Part shown: positions 17,425-27,094 of the stretch, piece after piece | Position numbering within the stretch: position 1 is the first letter of the stretch | How the letters are laid out: each line of letters opens with the position of its first letter | NCBI GenBank assembly: GCA_031273455.1 | Contig: JAISRZ010000089.1 | Span: forward strand, 1-64,000 | Direction: 5' to 3' | DNA: 64,000 bases | Source: Deltaproteobacteria bacterium | Lineage (GTDB): Bacteria > Desulfobacterota > Desulfarculia > Adiutricales > Adiutricaceae | Translations under genes and position numbers: made by a program | The notes under the pieces: model-generated | Databases searched by the model: none | Told to the model about the DNA's origin: nothing | Seen by the model: only the letters and a program-made list of their open reading frames with translations

Positions 17425-17913
17425 ATGTCAAAAGAAGGCTCCGTAGCTCCCAAAGAACGGGTCAACATTGTTTACAAACCCGCGACCGGCGAGGCCAAAG
17501 AAGAGGTGGAGCTGCCCTTAAAGCTTTTGGTCATCGGCGACTTTACCCAAAGACCGGACGCCCGGCTGGTGGAAGACCGGGACCCTATTGGGGTGGATAA
17601 GGACAACTTTAATGAGGTCTTAAAGGGCCAAAACCTGTCCTTGGACATCGCCGTCCCGGATCGCCTTGGAGGGGAGGCGGACAGTCAGTTGGCCGTCCAC
17701 TTGGAGTTCGAGTCGTTAAAAGACTTTGAGCCGGATCAGTTGGTTCAAAAGGTTGAGCCCTTAAAAAAGCTCATGGAGCTAAGGGAAGCCTTACGAGCCG
17801 TTAAAAGCCCCATCGCCAATATCCCGGCCTTTAGAAAACAAGTCCAGTCCTTAATGGACAACGAGGAAGCCCGGGAGCGGCTCTTCCAAGAGCTCGGGCT
17901 GGGTAAGGAGTAG
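17425..17913 (+). CDS. tssB: T6SS contractile sheath small subunit TssB
   Basis: A 162-residue TssB/VipA protein. It pairs with TssC to build the cytoplasmic contractile sheath that drives the Hcp tube outward. The family features are the N-terminal RVNIVYKP segment, LPLKLLVIGDFT, the FNEVLKGQN helix, HLEFESLKDFEPD and the C-terminal coiled region ending near LFQELG. The ATG at 17425 is chosen over an upstream in-frame start because AGAGGTGGG lies just before it and the family begins close to this methionine. It is the first gene of the T6SS operon, four bases before tssC. Confidence 0.95.
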   Translation: MSKEGSVAPKERVNIVYKPATGEAKEEVELPLKLLVIGDFTQRPDARLVEDRDPIGVDKDNFNEVLKGQNLSLDIAVPDRLGGEADSQLAVHLEFESLKDFEPDQLVQKVEPLKKLMELREALRAVKSPIANIPAFRKQVQSLMDNEEARERLFQELGLGKE

Positions 17914-17917
17914 ACAT

Positions 17918-19399
17918 ATGGCCCCGGAAACCCAGACCGCGACCGCCTCCGAGGCGGTGGCTCAAAAAGACGAAAGCTTACTCGATCAGATCATCTCGGC
18001 CACTAGCTTAAACCCCCAAGACGAGCCCTATCAGATGGCCAAAGAGGGGCTAGCGGTCTTTATCGCCGAACTCGCGGCCACTAACCGGACGGAAGTGAAG
18101 ATTTCCGGAGGTTTGGTGGATGAGCTCATCGCGGACCTGGACCGGAAGATCTCCAGCCAGATCGACGCCATCCTTCACCAAGAGGATTTCCAGAAAATGG
18201 AATCGAGCTGGCGGTCCTTAAAGTTCTTGGTGGACCGGACCAACTTTCGGGAAAACGTCCGGGTCAATATCATGAACGTCTCCAAAGAAGACCTCTTAAC
18301 CGACTTTGAGGACTCCCCGGAGATCAGCAAATCCGGCCTTTATAAGCAGGTTTACACCGCCGAGTATGGCCAGTTTGGCGGCCAGCCCTTTGGGGCCATC
18401 GTGGCCAACTACGAATTTGGCCCGGGGGCCCAGGACATTAAGCTCTTGTCTAAAGCCGCCAGCGTGGCCACCATGGCCCACGCCCCCTTTATCGCCGCCG
18501 CCTCTTCGCGTTTTTTTGGGATTGAGCGTTGGACGGATCTACCGAACCTAAAGGATCTTAAATCCGTCTTTGACCAACCCATCTACGCTAAATGGCAATC
18601 CTTTCGGACTAGCGAGGACGCCCGGAACGTTTGTTTGACCATGCCCAAGTTTTTGTTGCGTCTGCCCTTTTCCCCGGATAACCCGACCAAGACCTTTAAC
18701 TACGTGGAAAGCGTCGAAGACCCGGACTTGGACTTCTGTTGGGGGAACACGGCCTTCGCTTTAGCCACTCGGCTGACGGAAAGCTTCGCCAACTTTAGGT
18801 GGTGCGCCAACATCATTGGGCCCCAAGGCGGGGGTAGCGTGGACGATCTGCCTTTACACCGGTATGAGGACAAGGGTGAGACCCATAACAAGATCCCGAC
18901 CCAGACCCTCATTTCCGAAAGACGGGAGTTTGAGCTGGCCGAGGAGGGGTTCTGCGCTTTAACCATGCGCAAAGGCTCGGACAACGCCTCGTTTTTCTCG
19001 GCCAACTCTTGCTTAAAGCCTAAAGTTTTTCCAGCCACCCCGGAAGGGAAAGAGGCCGAGACCAATTACCAGCTCTCCATCCAACTGCCTTACATGATGA
19101 TCATGAGCCGCTTGGCCCATTACATTAAGGTCCTCCAACGGGAGAACATCGGCTCTTGGAAAGAAAGAAACGATCTGGAAAGAGAGCTTAACGTCTGGAT
19201 CAGCCAGTACGTGACGGAAATGGATAACCCCGAACCCTCGGTTAGGGGCCGTCGGCCCCTAAGGATGGCCGCCATTGAGGTCAACGACGTGGAGGGCGAG
19301 CCTGGTTGGTATCAAGTGGGCTTAAAGGTTAGACCGCACTTTAAGTACATGGGGGCCAGTTTCACCCTGTCTTTGGTCGGTCGATTGGATAAAAAATAG
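17918..19399 (+). CDS. tssC: T6SS contractile sheath large subunit TssC (copy 1)
   Basis: A 493-residue TssC/VipB protein of typical length. Visible signatures include FQKMESSWRSLKFLV, SPEISKSGLYKQVY, EYGQFGGQPFGAIV, APFIAAASS, SVFDQPIYAKWQSFR, LPYMMIMSRLAHYIKVLQRE and the C-terminal VGLKVRPHFKYMGASFTLSL. These match the whole family length, with no defect. It forms the outer sheath with TssB, whose gene directly precedes it. A second, diverged tssC lies at 29400-30869. Confidence 0.96.
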   Translation: MAPETQTATASEAVAQKDESLLDQIISATSLNPQDEPYQMAKEGLAVFIAELAATNRTEVKISGGLVDELIADLDRKISSQIDAILHQEDFQKMESSWRSLKFLVDRTNFRENVRVNIMNVSKEDLLTDFEDSPEISKSGLYKQVYTAEYGQFGGQPFGAIVANYEFGPGAQDIKLLSKAASVATMAHAPFIAAASSRFFGIERWTDLPNLKDLKSVFDQPIYAKWQSFRTSEDARNVCLTMPKFLLRLPFSPDNPTKTFNYVESVEDPDLDFCWGNTAFALATRLTESFANFRWCANIIGPQGGGSVDDLPLHRYEDKGETHNKIPTQTLISERREFELAEEGFCALTMRKGSDNASFFSANSCLKPKVFPATPEGKEAETNYQLSIQLPYMMIMSRLAHYIKVLQRENIGSWKERNDLERELNVWISQYVTEMDNPEPSVRGRRPLRMAAIEVNDVEGEPGWYQVGLKVRPHFKYMGASFTLSLVGRLDKK

Positions 19400-19489
19400 A
19401 CCGTTTTTGGCCTTAAAGGCCTTAAAGATCCTTTGGAACTCACAATTAACCTGACCCGCGTTATCGCGGAACCATTAAGGAGAACCTTC

Positions 19490-19969
19490 ATGGCTCTAAC
19501 CGCTTACATGTCCATCAATGGGAAATCCCAAGGGGAAATCAAGGGCGATTGCCCGCAAGGCGGCGACAAAAAAGACCGCATCATCGTCTACAACGTGGAT
19601 CACAACGTGGAGATCCCCAAAGACACCCACACGGGTCTGCCCACGGGCCAGCGGATCCACAACCCATTAACCGTCTTAAAGCACAAGGACAACGCCACAC
19701 CCAAGCTGTATCAGGCTTGTTGCAAAGGCGAGCAAGCCAAGGTTGAGCTCTTGTTCTTCCGGATCAAAGAGACCGGCGAGGAGGAGAACTACTTTAAGAT
19801 CACCATGGACGAGGCCATCATCGTCAACCTAAGGGAGTTCACCCCGGTGACCTTTCTCCCGGACAACAAGCCCTATAAGGACATGGAAGAGGTTAGCTTC
19901 ACCTATTCCAAGATCACTTGGAGCTACACCGATGGGAACATCGAGTTCACGGACGACTGGAAGGCCTAA
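19490..19969 (+). CDS. hcp: T6SS tube protein Hcp (TssD)
   Basis: A 159-residue Hcp protein, normal length, whose hexameric rings stack into the inner tube ejected by the sheath. The family opening ALTAYMSINGKSQGEIKGDCPQ is clear, as are the NPLTVLKHKDNATPKLYQA loop and the C-terminal SFTYSKITWSYTDGNI. ATG at 19490 is chosen because AAGGAG lies eight bases upstream; a frame start 57 bases earlier adds residues that no Hcp carries. A large hairpin follows the gene and may set its expression apart from vgrG. Confidence 0.95.
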   Translation: MALTAYMSINGKSQGEIKGDCPQGGDKKDRIIVYNVDHNVEIPKDTHTGLPTGQRIHNPLTVLKHKDNATPKLYQACCKGEQAKVELLFFRIKETGEEENYFKITMDEAIIVNLREFTPVTFLPDNKPYKDMEEVSFTYSKITWSYTDGNIEFTDDWKA

Positions 19970-19995
19970 ATAAGGCCCTTTTCCAGTTCTAAGGC

Positions 19996-20053
19996 TTTGG
20001 CGGCCTATATCCTGGCTTAAGGGGGCTATGAGCGACCCTTAAGGGCCGCCAAA
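19996..20053 (+). promoter_or_regulatory. Large nested hairpin between hcp and vgrG
   Basis: TTTGGCGGCC (19996-20005) pairs with GGCCGCCAAA (20044-20053), and inside it CTTAAGGG (20016-20023) pairs with CCCTTAAG (20036-20043). No T-run follows, so it is not a standard intrinsic terminator. It may stabilise the hcp message end or partly attenuate transcription. Confidence 0.55.
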
Positions 20054-20102
20054 ACCTAAAAGATTGTCAGGCTTTTTAAACCCCAATCCCTTAAGGTGGC
20101 CC

Positions 20103-23100
20103 ATGAGTAAAACGGATTTCTCCTTTGAGTTCGCCTTTCAGAAGGCCCCCTTTAAGGACCTTACGCCCTATGTGGCGAGCTTTTCCGGCCAAGGGGCCAT
20201 CAACCAGCTCTTTTCCTTTAACCTAACGCTTCTTATGGCCAGCGAGATCGTGGATAAGCTAGATCCAGAAAGCTTACTGGGGGTTCCAGCCACCTTGACG
20301 GTCACGGACAATAAACGGCTGGAAAAGGCCCCAGAACCCCATAATAACCTCCCCCGCTCTTTTAAGACCCAATGGGCCGGGCGGATCAATCAAGTGGAAA
20401 TCGGCGACACGGTTAGAGACCAGACCTTAGTGGAAATCGAGCTGACCTCCATCCTGAAACCGTTAAAGGCCTTGATCCAAAACCGGGCCCACCTCCAGTC
20501 CAACGTTATCGACATAGTGGAGGAAAGCTTTAAGCTCGGTGGGGTGACCTCCGAGAGCTTGGATTTTAGCCGGATCGACCGATCCTCTTACCCTATTAGA
20601 GACTTTGTCTTCCAGTATGACGAGGACCTTTACGCCTTCACCTTCCGGAACTTAGAGCGCGAGGGCATCGCCCTTTTCCAGGACTTTAGCCGGGGTGAGG
20701 AGATCATCGCTCTAGCCGATAAACCCCTAAGCTTTCCCCAGATTAAAGCCGAAAACAACGAGACCTTGGTCTTAACTAGGGTCATGGTCACGGGGTTAAC
20801 CCCGGATCCAGATCTTTACTTAGTCCATAACTTTCGGGCTAAAAGCCTTATCCCACCCAAAAGCTTAAGGCTTAAAGACTACAACTGGCGGAAACCCTTA
20901 ATGCCTTTGGACATCCCCTTGGATATCTCCCCCAATGGCCAAGGCGAGGTCTACCTCTTCGGGGAAAACTTCGAGACCGAGTCCGAGGGCCAAAGGCTAG
21001 CCAATATCCGAAAAGAGGAGATCTTAGCCAGCTCCACCGTCTACTCCGGGGTCACCCATATCCCTGGCCTTATCCCTGGGCACGTCTTTGATTTAAAGGA
21101 CGCTAGGGCTAGCGGCTTTGATGGGTCTTACCTAGTCACTAGCTTTGCGGCCCAAGGGCGGTCAAGCGGGGCCCCCGCCAACTTGGTGGACCCCAATTCC
21201 CGAAATGACGCCCCTTTTTACCGGCACTCTTTTACGGCCCAAAGGGCCGATAAACCGTACCGTCCACCCCGGCTAACCCCGGCTCGGAAGATATCCGGCT
21301 CTTTAACCGCTTGGATAGATGGGGCGGGCTCCGGGGAAAAGCCGGAAATGGATCTCAGCGGTCGTTACAAGGTCTTATTGCCCTTAGACGTCTCCGGACG
21401 GAAACCCGGGGGGGCCTCGGCCTGGATCCGCCAAGCCCAACCCAGCGTGGGGGCCGGTTATGGCCAGTCCTTTCCCTTGTATCCCGGGGTGGAGGTCATC
21501 TTAACCTTTATCGACGGGAACCCGGATCGGCCCATCATCTCGGGGGCGGTCACCAATGGGGAAACTGGGCCCAACATTAACGCGGCCATCTCGGAAGCCG
21601 CGGGCCTAACCACCCGGGGCGGCGGGGCGGTCATGTTTTTAAATAAGCCTGATTGCCAAACCCTGGCCATCACCCCAGGCGTCCGAGGGGCCGGGATTTA
21701 CTTTACCGCCGGAGTACCCGAGGAAGCGGAGACCGAGTCCGCTCCGCCCGATACGCCCGCCGCTAGCCCCGGGCCGGTAGTGACGGATCCATTGTCCACC
21801 TCCCCCTTTGACGAGGAGGACGAAGACGCGGTCAGCCCGACGACCGCCCCTCCGCGGACGGTCCCGGTGGGGGTTAAAAGCGCCCCCAAAAGCGAGCCCA
21901 GCCCCCCGCCCGCGACCTCGCCGAGCGATGAGACCAAAACCCCGGATCTTAGCCCCACGGATAAGGAACAATCCGAGGATATCTCGGACTTGGCGGGAAA
22001 AGTGGCCGCCTTAAAGAACACCGCCTCCACGGCGGTCTTTAACGCCGACACCATTGAGCAAAACGCCACTTTTAACAAAATGATTAGCGTCTACGATGGG
22101 ACGGCCATAGCTGGCAATAAGTTTGAGATTAAGGCCAGTAACGCGGAGCTGACCGGGGCCACCCAGATCATGAAAATGGTCTCGGGGGCCGGGGCCAAAA
22201 TCCAAACCGCCGCTAAATCCATCATGAAGTCGGCGAAGGTCTATGACGACACCCAGTGCGACTCCGGCGAACCCTCGGACCTGGTTTTAAAGTCCCTCGA
22301 CACGGGTTTAGCTTGCGCGGACGACATTTTGAAAGCCTTTAAGCTGTACGACAAAGTCGATAAGATGAAGCAAAAGGCCGCTAAAGTTAAATCCTTAACC
22401 TATGACCCCCTTTTAGAGCTCACAGTCAACTCCAAGGGCGAAAGCTCCGGGGTCTGGCAGTCCAGCGATGACTTTAAGAACGCCCGGATATTCGCCTTAT
22501 TAATGAACGTCATCGCTTTCGGGGGAACCTTGGCCAGCGCCGGAACCGGGATCGCCGACGCGGTGGCCGAGCGACAAAAAAAATCATCGGACCCGTCCTT
22601 AAGGGATAGCAAAGTGGCCGCTAAATCGGTCAAAGCCATTGGCGACTTGGAATCCGCCGTCTCCTCGGTCTTCACCTGGCTGACCATGTACCAGGCCTTG
22701 GACAAAAAAGAGAAAAAGGGTTTGGTCATTAATAACGAGGCTTCTTTTATTAACGTCAAAAGTCAAGAGCACACATGCCTTTCGGCCACTGGGCCTATCC
22801 TCTTGGAGTCCTTGGGGGCGGGCCGTCAGGTGGACTTGGCCGCGGCCCCGCCGGAATTATTTTCGCAACTTGACGAAAAACTCTTAAAACCCGAGATCTT
22901 CTCCGCCGCCTACATGAAAAGCCAGTACGACTCTTACAAAAACAATAAGGCCATTATCTTAAGAACGATTTTTCAAAGGACTTTAGCCACCGAGATCAAC
23001 CAGCAAGCCCACGGGGCTTTGTTTAACAAAGCCGGCCGCTTAATCCAACTGACGACCGGCGAGTCCACCAGCCTTAAGTTTAAAACTGGTCGGCGGGAGG

Positions 23101-23705
23101 CCTTTAGAAACAAGTACTTAACCGCCGTCACCACCATCGCCAACCACAAAAACTTATTAAAGTTACCGGAAGTCCCCAATAAAGAAGGGCTGGTTAAAGA
23201 CATCTTTAAGGCCCACGCGGACACTCAAGACCCCTGCTTATTGGAGTATTCCAAGGACTTTCAAAAGGGCATCCTCTTGGAGACCCGGGAAGACGAGCAA
23301 CACATCCAGTTAAGGACCAATGACCCCTCCGGCTCTTTAAGCCTGTGGCAAAACTCAGGCGGGGCCAAGTTTTCCGCCCATAAACCCTTGGAGTCGCGGG
23401 GACTAACCTTGGATAAAACTGGGGTTTACTTAACCGCGGCCAAGGAGCGGATCTTAAGTTTTTTGGCCAAAGAAGTTTTATTAGCCCACAGTAAGGACGT
23501 TTCGTTAAAACTAGAGGACAAAAAGGCCACCCTTAACGTCTCCGCCGCGGACCAAGTGGCCTTATCGACCAGCGAAATAGCCCTTAAGCACTCCAAAAAC
23601 ATTAAGCTCACCGCCACCAACGCCTTAGAGTTTAAAGGCGCGAACGGGAACTTAACTATTAGCGGCCAACTAAAGATTAATGGCGCGATTATTAACCTCG
23701 GCTAA
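20103..23705 (+). CDS. vgrG: T6SS spike protein VgrG (TssI) with a large internal insertion
   Basis: A 1200-residue VgrG, about twice the core length. Residues 1-390 are the gp27-like part (FSFEFAFQKAPFKDL, FVFQYDEDLYAFTFRNLEREGI). Residues about 395-490 are the gp5-like OB fold (SGRYKVLLPLDVSG, YPGVEVILTFIDGNPDRPIISGAV). An acidic proline-rich linker (about 535-625) leads into about 420 mostly helical residues of unknown type, with a glycine-rich hydrophobic patch (NVIAFGGTLASAGTGIADAV). The protein ends with a beta-helix-like needle (about 1050-1200, ILSFLAKEVLLAHSKDVSLKLED). The helical block sits where VgrGs normally run directly into the needle; it could be an effector or adaptor domain. 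ATG at 20103 fits AAGGTGG upstream. Confidence 0.93.
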   Translation: MSKTDFSFEFAFQKAPFKDLTPYVASFSGQGAINQLFSFNLTLLMASEIVDKLDPESLLGVPATLTVTDNKRLEKAPEPHNNLPRSFKTQWAGRINQVEIGDTVRDQTLVEIELTSILKPLKALIQNRAHLQSNVIDIVEESFKLGGVTSESLDFSRIDRSSYPIRDFVFQYDEDLYAFTFRNLEREGIALFQDFSRGEEIIALADKPLSFPQIKAENNETLVLTRVMVTGLTPDPDLYLVHNFRAKSLIPPKSLRLKDYNWRKPLMPLDIPLDISPNGQGEVYLFGENFETESEGQRLANIRKEEILASSTVYSGVTHIPGLIPGHVFDLKDARASGFDGSYLVTSFAAQGRSSGAPANLVDPNSRNDAPFYRHSFTAQRADKPYRPPRLTPARKISGSLTAWIDGAGSGEKPEMDLSGRYKVLLPLDVSGRKPGGASAWIRQAQPSVGAGYGQSFPLYPGVEVILTFIDGNPDRPIISGAVTNGETGPNINAAISEAAGLTTRGGGAVMFLNKPDCQTLAITPGVRGAGIYFTAGVPEEAETESAPPDTPAASPGPVVTDPLSTSPFDEEDEDAVSPTTAPPRTVPVGVKSAPKSEPSPPPATSPSDETKTPDLSPTDKEQSEDISDLAGKVAALKNTASTAVFNADTIEQNATFNKMISVYDGTAIAGNKFEIKASNAELTGATQIMKMVSGAGAKIQTAAKSIMKSAKVYDDTQCDSGEPSDLVLKSLDTGLACADDILKAFKLYDKVDKMKQKAAKVKSLTYDPLLELTVNSKGESSGVWQSSDDFKNARIFALLMNVIAFGGTLASAGTGIADAVAERQKKSSDPSLRDSKVAAKSVKAIGDLESAVSSVFTWLTMYQALDKKEKKGLVINNEASFINVKSQEHTCLSATGPILLESLGAGRQVDLAAAPPELFSQLDEKLLKPEIFSAAYMKSQYDSYKNNKAIILRTIFQRTLATEINQQAHGALFNKAGRLIQLTTGESTSLKFKTGRREAFRNKYLTAVTTIANHKNLLKLPEVPNKEGLVKDIFKAHADTQDPCLLEYSKDFQKGILLETREDEQHIQLRTNDPSGSLSLWQNSGGAKFSAHKPLESRGLTLDKTGVYLTAAKERILSFLAKEVLLAHSKDVSLKLEDKKATLNVSAADQVALSTSEIALKHSKNIKLTATNALEFKGANGNLTISGQLKINGAIINLG

Positions 23706-23714
23706 GGATAACCC

Positions 23715-26700
23715 ATGCCCCCTAAATATCGGTCATCTCCGGAAGTTTTAGTCGCCCCGGTCCACTATCGTTTTCAGGGTCAAGACCACTTGAGCCTCAC
23801 GATTTACGCGGGCTTTTCCCTTCTGGAGTCGGAGCGCTTGGTCTTACCCGCGGAAGGTTTAAAAGGGGCTCTAGAGTCTTTAGCCCCTTATGAAAGCCAC
23901 GGTTTAGGCTTAGATTTGGGGTTACCTAAAAAGCGCGGCGAGTTTTTAGCCGCGGGCGCGGCCTTCGCCCCCTACGGCTCCAAAGAAAAAGCCTTAGCCG
24001 TCTCTTTTTCGGTCGGGTCTTTGCGCCGGGATTTTCTGGTCATAGGCCCCAGAGAAAGTCTAGGCTCCTTACCCGGCCCGGCGGCCCCTTTCGCCGCCAA
24101 CCCCTTAGATTGGTCCCATACGGCCTTTCATGAGGAGTTAAACCCCTTGGGCTTAAAACCTGGGGGTCAGGTTGCCTCTAATGGCCCCTCTTTGTTTGGG
24201 CCATTAGTTATGGAGGCTAGTTTTGATAGACATGGCCAGTTAACCGCCAGCCCCACTTTAAGCGACCACCCGGTTTCCCCTTTACCTCGGCCTCTGGCTA
24301 ATGGGGCCATGACCGGTTTAGGCTCCTTTGGTCAAGACTGGCTCTTAACGGCTTTTCCGGGGTTGCCCGATGACTTTAACTGGTCCTTTTTTAACCTGGC
24401 CCAAAAGGAGCAACGTTTAAGCCAAGGCTACTTCAAGGGCGATGAGATCGTCCGGGTGACCAACGCCCACGCCCATTACCCTTTAATGGAAGTCCGCTTG
24501 CCCGGCCTTATCCCCACGGTTTTAGTCCAAGGATCCACCGGAACTAAGCTTTTGACCGTTCGACCCGATCTTGACACCATCTGGCTTTTCCCCAGTTACG
24601 CTATCGGGTTACTCCTGTGGCGAGTCCAACTAACGGTCCAAGACGAGTTAGCCTCGGACCTTCAGACCATCGCCATAGGCTTAGAGAAAATGGGGTCAAA
24701 GTCCGTTGACTCCTTGGTCTTCTGGGAAAAGGCCGCGGACGGGATCTGGCCTCTCGCGCCCTTAGCCAGCGTTATTCCCTTAGATCCTGACGCCCCGGCC
24801 CCCAGGGTTTTACCCACCGAACCTTTAGACGCGGCTAAGGCTCTAGATCCACCCCTTACGCCAGAGCCCGTAACGCTTCCGTCTTGGCCCGCGCCATTAC
24901 CGGCGGTCTCTAAGCCCGTCCCAGTTATAGCCGTTCCCTTGGCCGCTCTAGCTCAGCCGATTTTGGCCCCTAAAGAAGCCGCCGCGGCTATCATGGCCGA
25001 TAGCCGGAAGTTATTGGCCGAAGAGCTCCCGACCATTAATAGCCTTTTTCGGGAATATAACCTCCCCGAGGTGACCTTGGCCTCCTTTGAGCCCCATCTG
25101 GAGCAAGAGGAAAAGAACCTAACCGAGGCTTTGACTAGATCCCAAAACGCCCCGGGCCCTTTGTCCGCGGACGAGGATTTAGCCGCAAGCTTAAAGACCG
25201 CCGGTTACTCCCCAGAACGGATCCAAGCGACTTTAAAAGCCGTGGATTTACCGCTACCTAAAGCTTCCGCCTTTCCGAACCCGGCCCTTTGGGAGGCGGC
25301 CTTAAGCGATTATGGCCGGAAATGGGCTGGCCTCCTGGGTCTTCCCGCTTCCCTGGGCCTCGAAAAGGCTAAGGCCTTCAAGGCCGCGGCCACTCTTAAC
25401 GCCAACCCGGGCGATTCTGGGGCTTTAGCCAGCTTAATGGGCTTAAACTCCGTTAATCTGGAGGCCAATCTTCCTAGCCCCACCAGGCTTTTAGACCCAG
25501 GGGCTCAAGAGAAAGCCGAGTTTACAGAAGCTCTCCAAGGGTTGGGCCTGGAACCAGAAAAAGGGGAAAAACTCTTTCATAACTTAACCTCTTTAGAAGA
25601 GAAGTTCGCCTTAAATGAAGCCCCCACCCTCGCGGCCCAAGAAAAGCTGACCTTAGCCATGGGTCAGGAATTGGAAGCGGCCTTTAGCTTACCCCCCGGA
25701 TCTTTGGGGGCCAGTATCCAGAAAAATTACTTAACCATTAGAAAATCCTTTTACGGGTCCCCGGAACTGGGGGCCTCGCTCACCGCCTTAGCCGCGGTTA
25801 TCCCCGGGCTTAAACAAAGTTTGTCCTTAATTGACGAGATCCGGCTGGATCCTAAGCTACCGCATAAATCTTTAACCGCCATCGCCCAAAAAGCCGGAAT
25901 TATGGACCCCAAAATTTTAAAACGCGTAAGCGAGTTAGATATCTTAAACCCAATAAGCGAAATTTCTAAAACGCCCGAGCCGCCTACAGAAGCGTTGTTA
26001 ATGGACCAAGAGTCGATAGTTCCGCCTAGGGACCCGGTCTTCACCCCCCAGCCCAGTCAGTTCTTCCAATCCCGAAACGAGGTGGTTTTAACCTTAGAGA
26101 CCCCCAGTTTTAGAAATTTGCCCCACTGGGGCCAGATCTTCGTTGGGGCCATCTTAACTGGCATAAACTTAGACGGGTTAGATTTTTCCGGCTTGGATCT
26201 AAGCGGGGCCGACTTTTCGGAAACGAGCTTAAACGGAGCCAACTTAACCGGGGTTAACGGCCAAGGGGCTTCCTTCGCTGGGGCTAACTTCAACGGGGCC
26301 ATTCTTACCGGGGCTATCTTCACCCAAGGGTTATTTACCCGGGCCATTATCCAAAACCAAGATTTGTCCAGCGTCGGCCTAACGGGCTCGGATTTTACCG
26401 AAGCCGATCTAACGGGATCAATTTTAGACCGCGTGGTGGCTAATGGGGCCGACTTTTCCGGGGCCCTTCTATCGGGCCGCTTTCGGGGGGCCTCTTTAAT
26501 CCAAGCCCGCTTCGCGGACCAAAACTTAGATAAGGCCGACTTTTCCGGGGCCTTACTGGATGGGGCGGTCTTAACCGCGGTCAGCTTAAACCAAGCCGAC
26601 TTTTCCGCGGCCTCCTTATTTGAGACCGCCTTTAGTCAAGTTAAAGCCCATAGAACCGACTTTCGGGCCATTCGCGGCCACGGGATCCGCTTTCTTCTGG

Positions 26701-27092
26701 ACTCGGATCTAACTAAGGCCAGCTTCCGCGAGGCCACCTTGTTTGGGGCCTCTTTCCAAGGGACCGTCTTAGTTGGCGTGGACTTTCGGGGCTCTCGGGC
26801 CCCGGGGTTAGAGGCCGCCTTTTTGGATCTGTCCCAAGCCAGTTTCGTGGGGGCTTACTTACGCGAAGCCAGCTTTTTCGGGGCCACCTTAAGAGGGGCC
26901 GACTTTGCCGGGGCCGATCTTTTAAGGGCTAAACTGGGGAGCGCCGATTTACGCGGGGGTAGCTTTTCGGGAGCCTCCCTCTACGGGGCCGATCTTTACC
27001 GCGTTAGGGTGGATGACCAAACTAGTTTTCTAGGGGCCGACTTAAACGACACTTGCTTAAAGATCGCTAGTTTTGGCCTTAAAGCGGTTTAA
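23715..27092 (+). CDS. DUF2169-type T6SS adaptor fused to a pentapeptide-repeat domain
   Basis: A 1125-residue protein. Residues 1 to about 330 match DUF2169 (VAPVHYRFQGQDHLSLTIYAGF; later NLAQKEQRLSQGYFKGDE, LPGLIPTVLV), a chaperone or adaptor family that helps load effectors on the spike, encoded beside vgrG and PAAR-like genes. A proline-alanine linker (about 360-415) and a helical region (about 420-780) follow. Residues about 805-1110 are pentapeptide repeats, A(D/N)LxG/F (LDFSGLDLSGADFSETS, GADFAGADLLRA), which form a right-handed quadrilateral beta helix. The gene starts nine bases after vgrG. Whether the pentapeptide part is an adaptor extension or itself delivered is not known. Confidence 0.88.
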   Translation: MPPKYRSSPEVLVAPVHYRFQGQDHLSLTIYAGFSLLESERLVLPAEGLKGALESLAPYESHGLGLDLGLPKKRGEFLAAGAAFAPYGSKEKALAVSFSVGSLRRDFLVIGPRESLGSLPGPAAPFAANPLDWSHTAFHEELNPLGLKPGGQVASNGPSLFGPLVMEASFDRHGQLTASPTLSDHPVSPLPRPLANGAMTGLGSFGQDWLLTAFPGLPDDFNWSFFNLAQKEQRLSQGYFKGDEIVRVTNAHAHYPLMEVRLPGLIPTVLVQGSTGTKLLTVRPDLDTIWLFPSYAIGLLLWRVQLTVQDELASDLQTIAIGLEKMGSKSVDSLVFWEKAADGIWPLAPLASVIPLDPDAPAPRVLPTEPLDAAKALDPPLTPEPVTLPSWPAPLPAVSKPVPVIAVPLAALAQPILAPKEAAAAIMADSRKLLAEELPTINSLFREYNLPEVTLASFEPHLEQEEKNLTEALTRSQNAPGPLSADEDLAASLKTAGYSPERIQATLKAVDLPLPKASAFPNPALWEAALSDYGRKWAGLLGLPASLGLEKAKAFKAAATLNANPGDSGALASLMGLNSVNLEANLPSPTRLLDPGAQEKAEFTEALQGLGLEPEKGEKLFHNLTSLEEKFALNEAPTLAAQEKLTLAMGQELEAAFSLPPGSLGASIQKNYLTIRKSFYGSPELGASLTALAAVIPGLKQSLSLIDEIRLDPKLPHKSLTAIAQKAGIMDPKILKRVSELDILNPISEISKTPEPPTEALLMDQESIVPPRDPVFTPQPSQFFQSRNEVVLTLETPSFRNLPHWGQIFVGAILTGINLDGLDFSGLDLSGADFSETSLNGANLTGVNGQGASFAGANFNGAILTGAIFTQGLFTRAIIQNQDLSSVGLTGSDFTEADLTGSILDRVVANGADFSGALLSGRFRGASLIQARFADQNLDKADFSGALLDGAVLTAVSLNQADFSAASLFETAFSQVKAHRTDFRAIRGHGIRFLLDSDLTKASFREATLFGASFQGTVLVGVDFRGSRAPGLEAAFLDLSQASFVGAYLREASFFGATLRGADFAGADLLRAKLGSADLRGGSFSGASLYGADLYRVRVDDQTSFLGADLNDTCLKIASFGLKAV

Positions 27093-27094
27093 AA

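Noticed and set aside
21639-22078. Minus-strand frames inside vgrG
   Set aside because: They are GC-driven shadow frames opposite the proline-rich linker.
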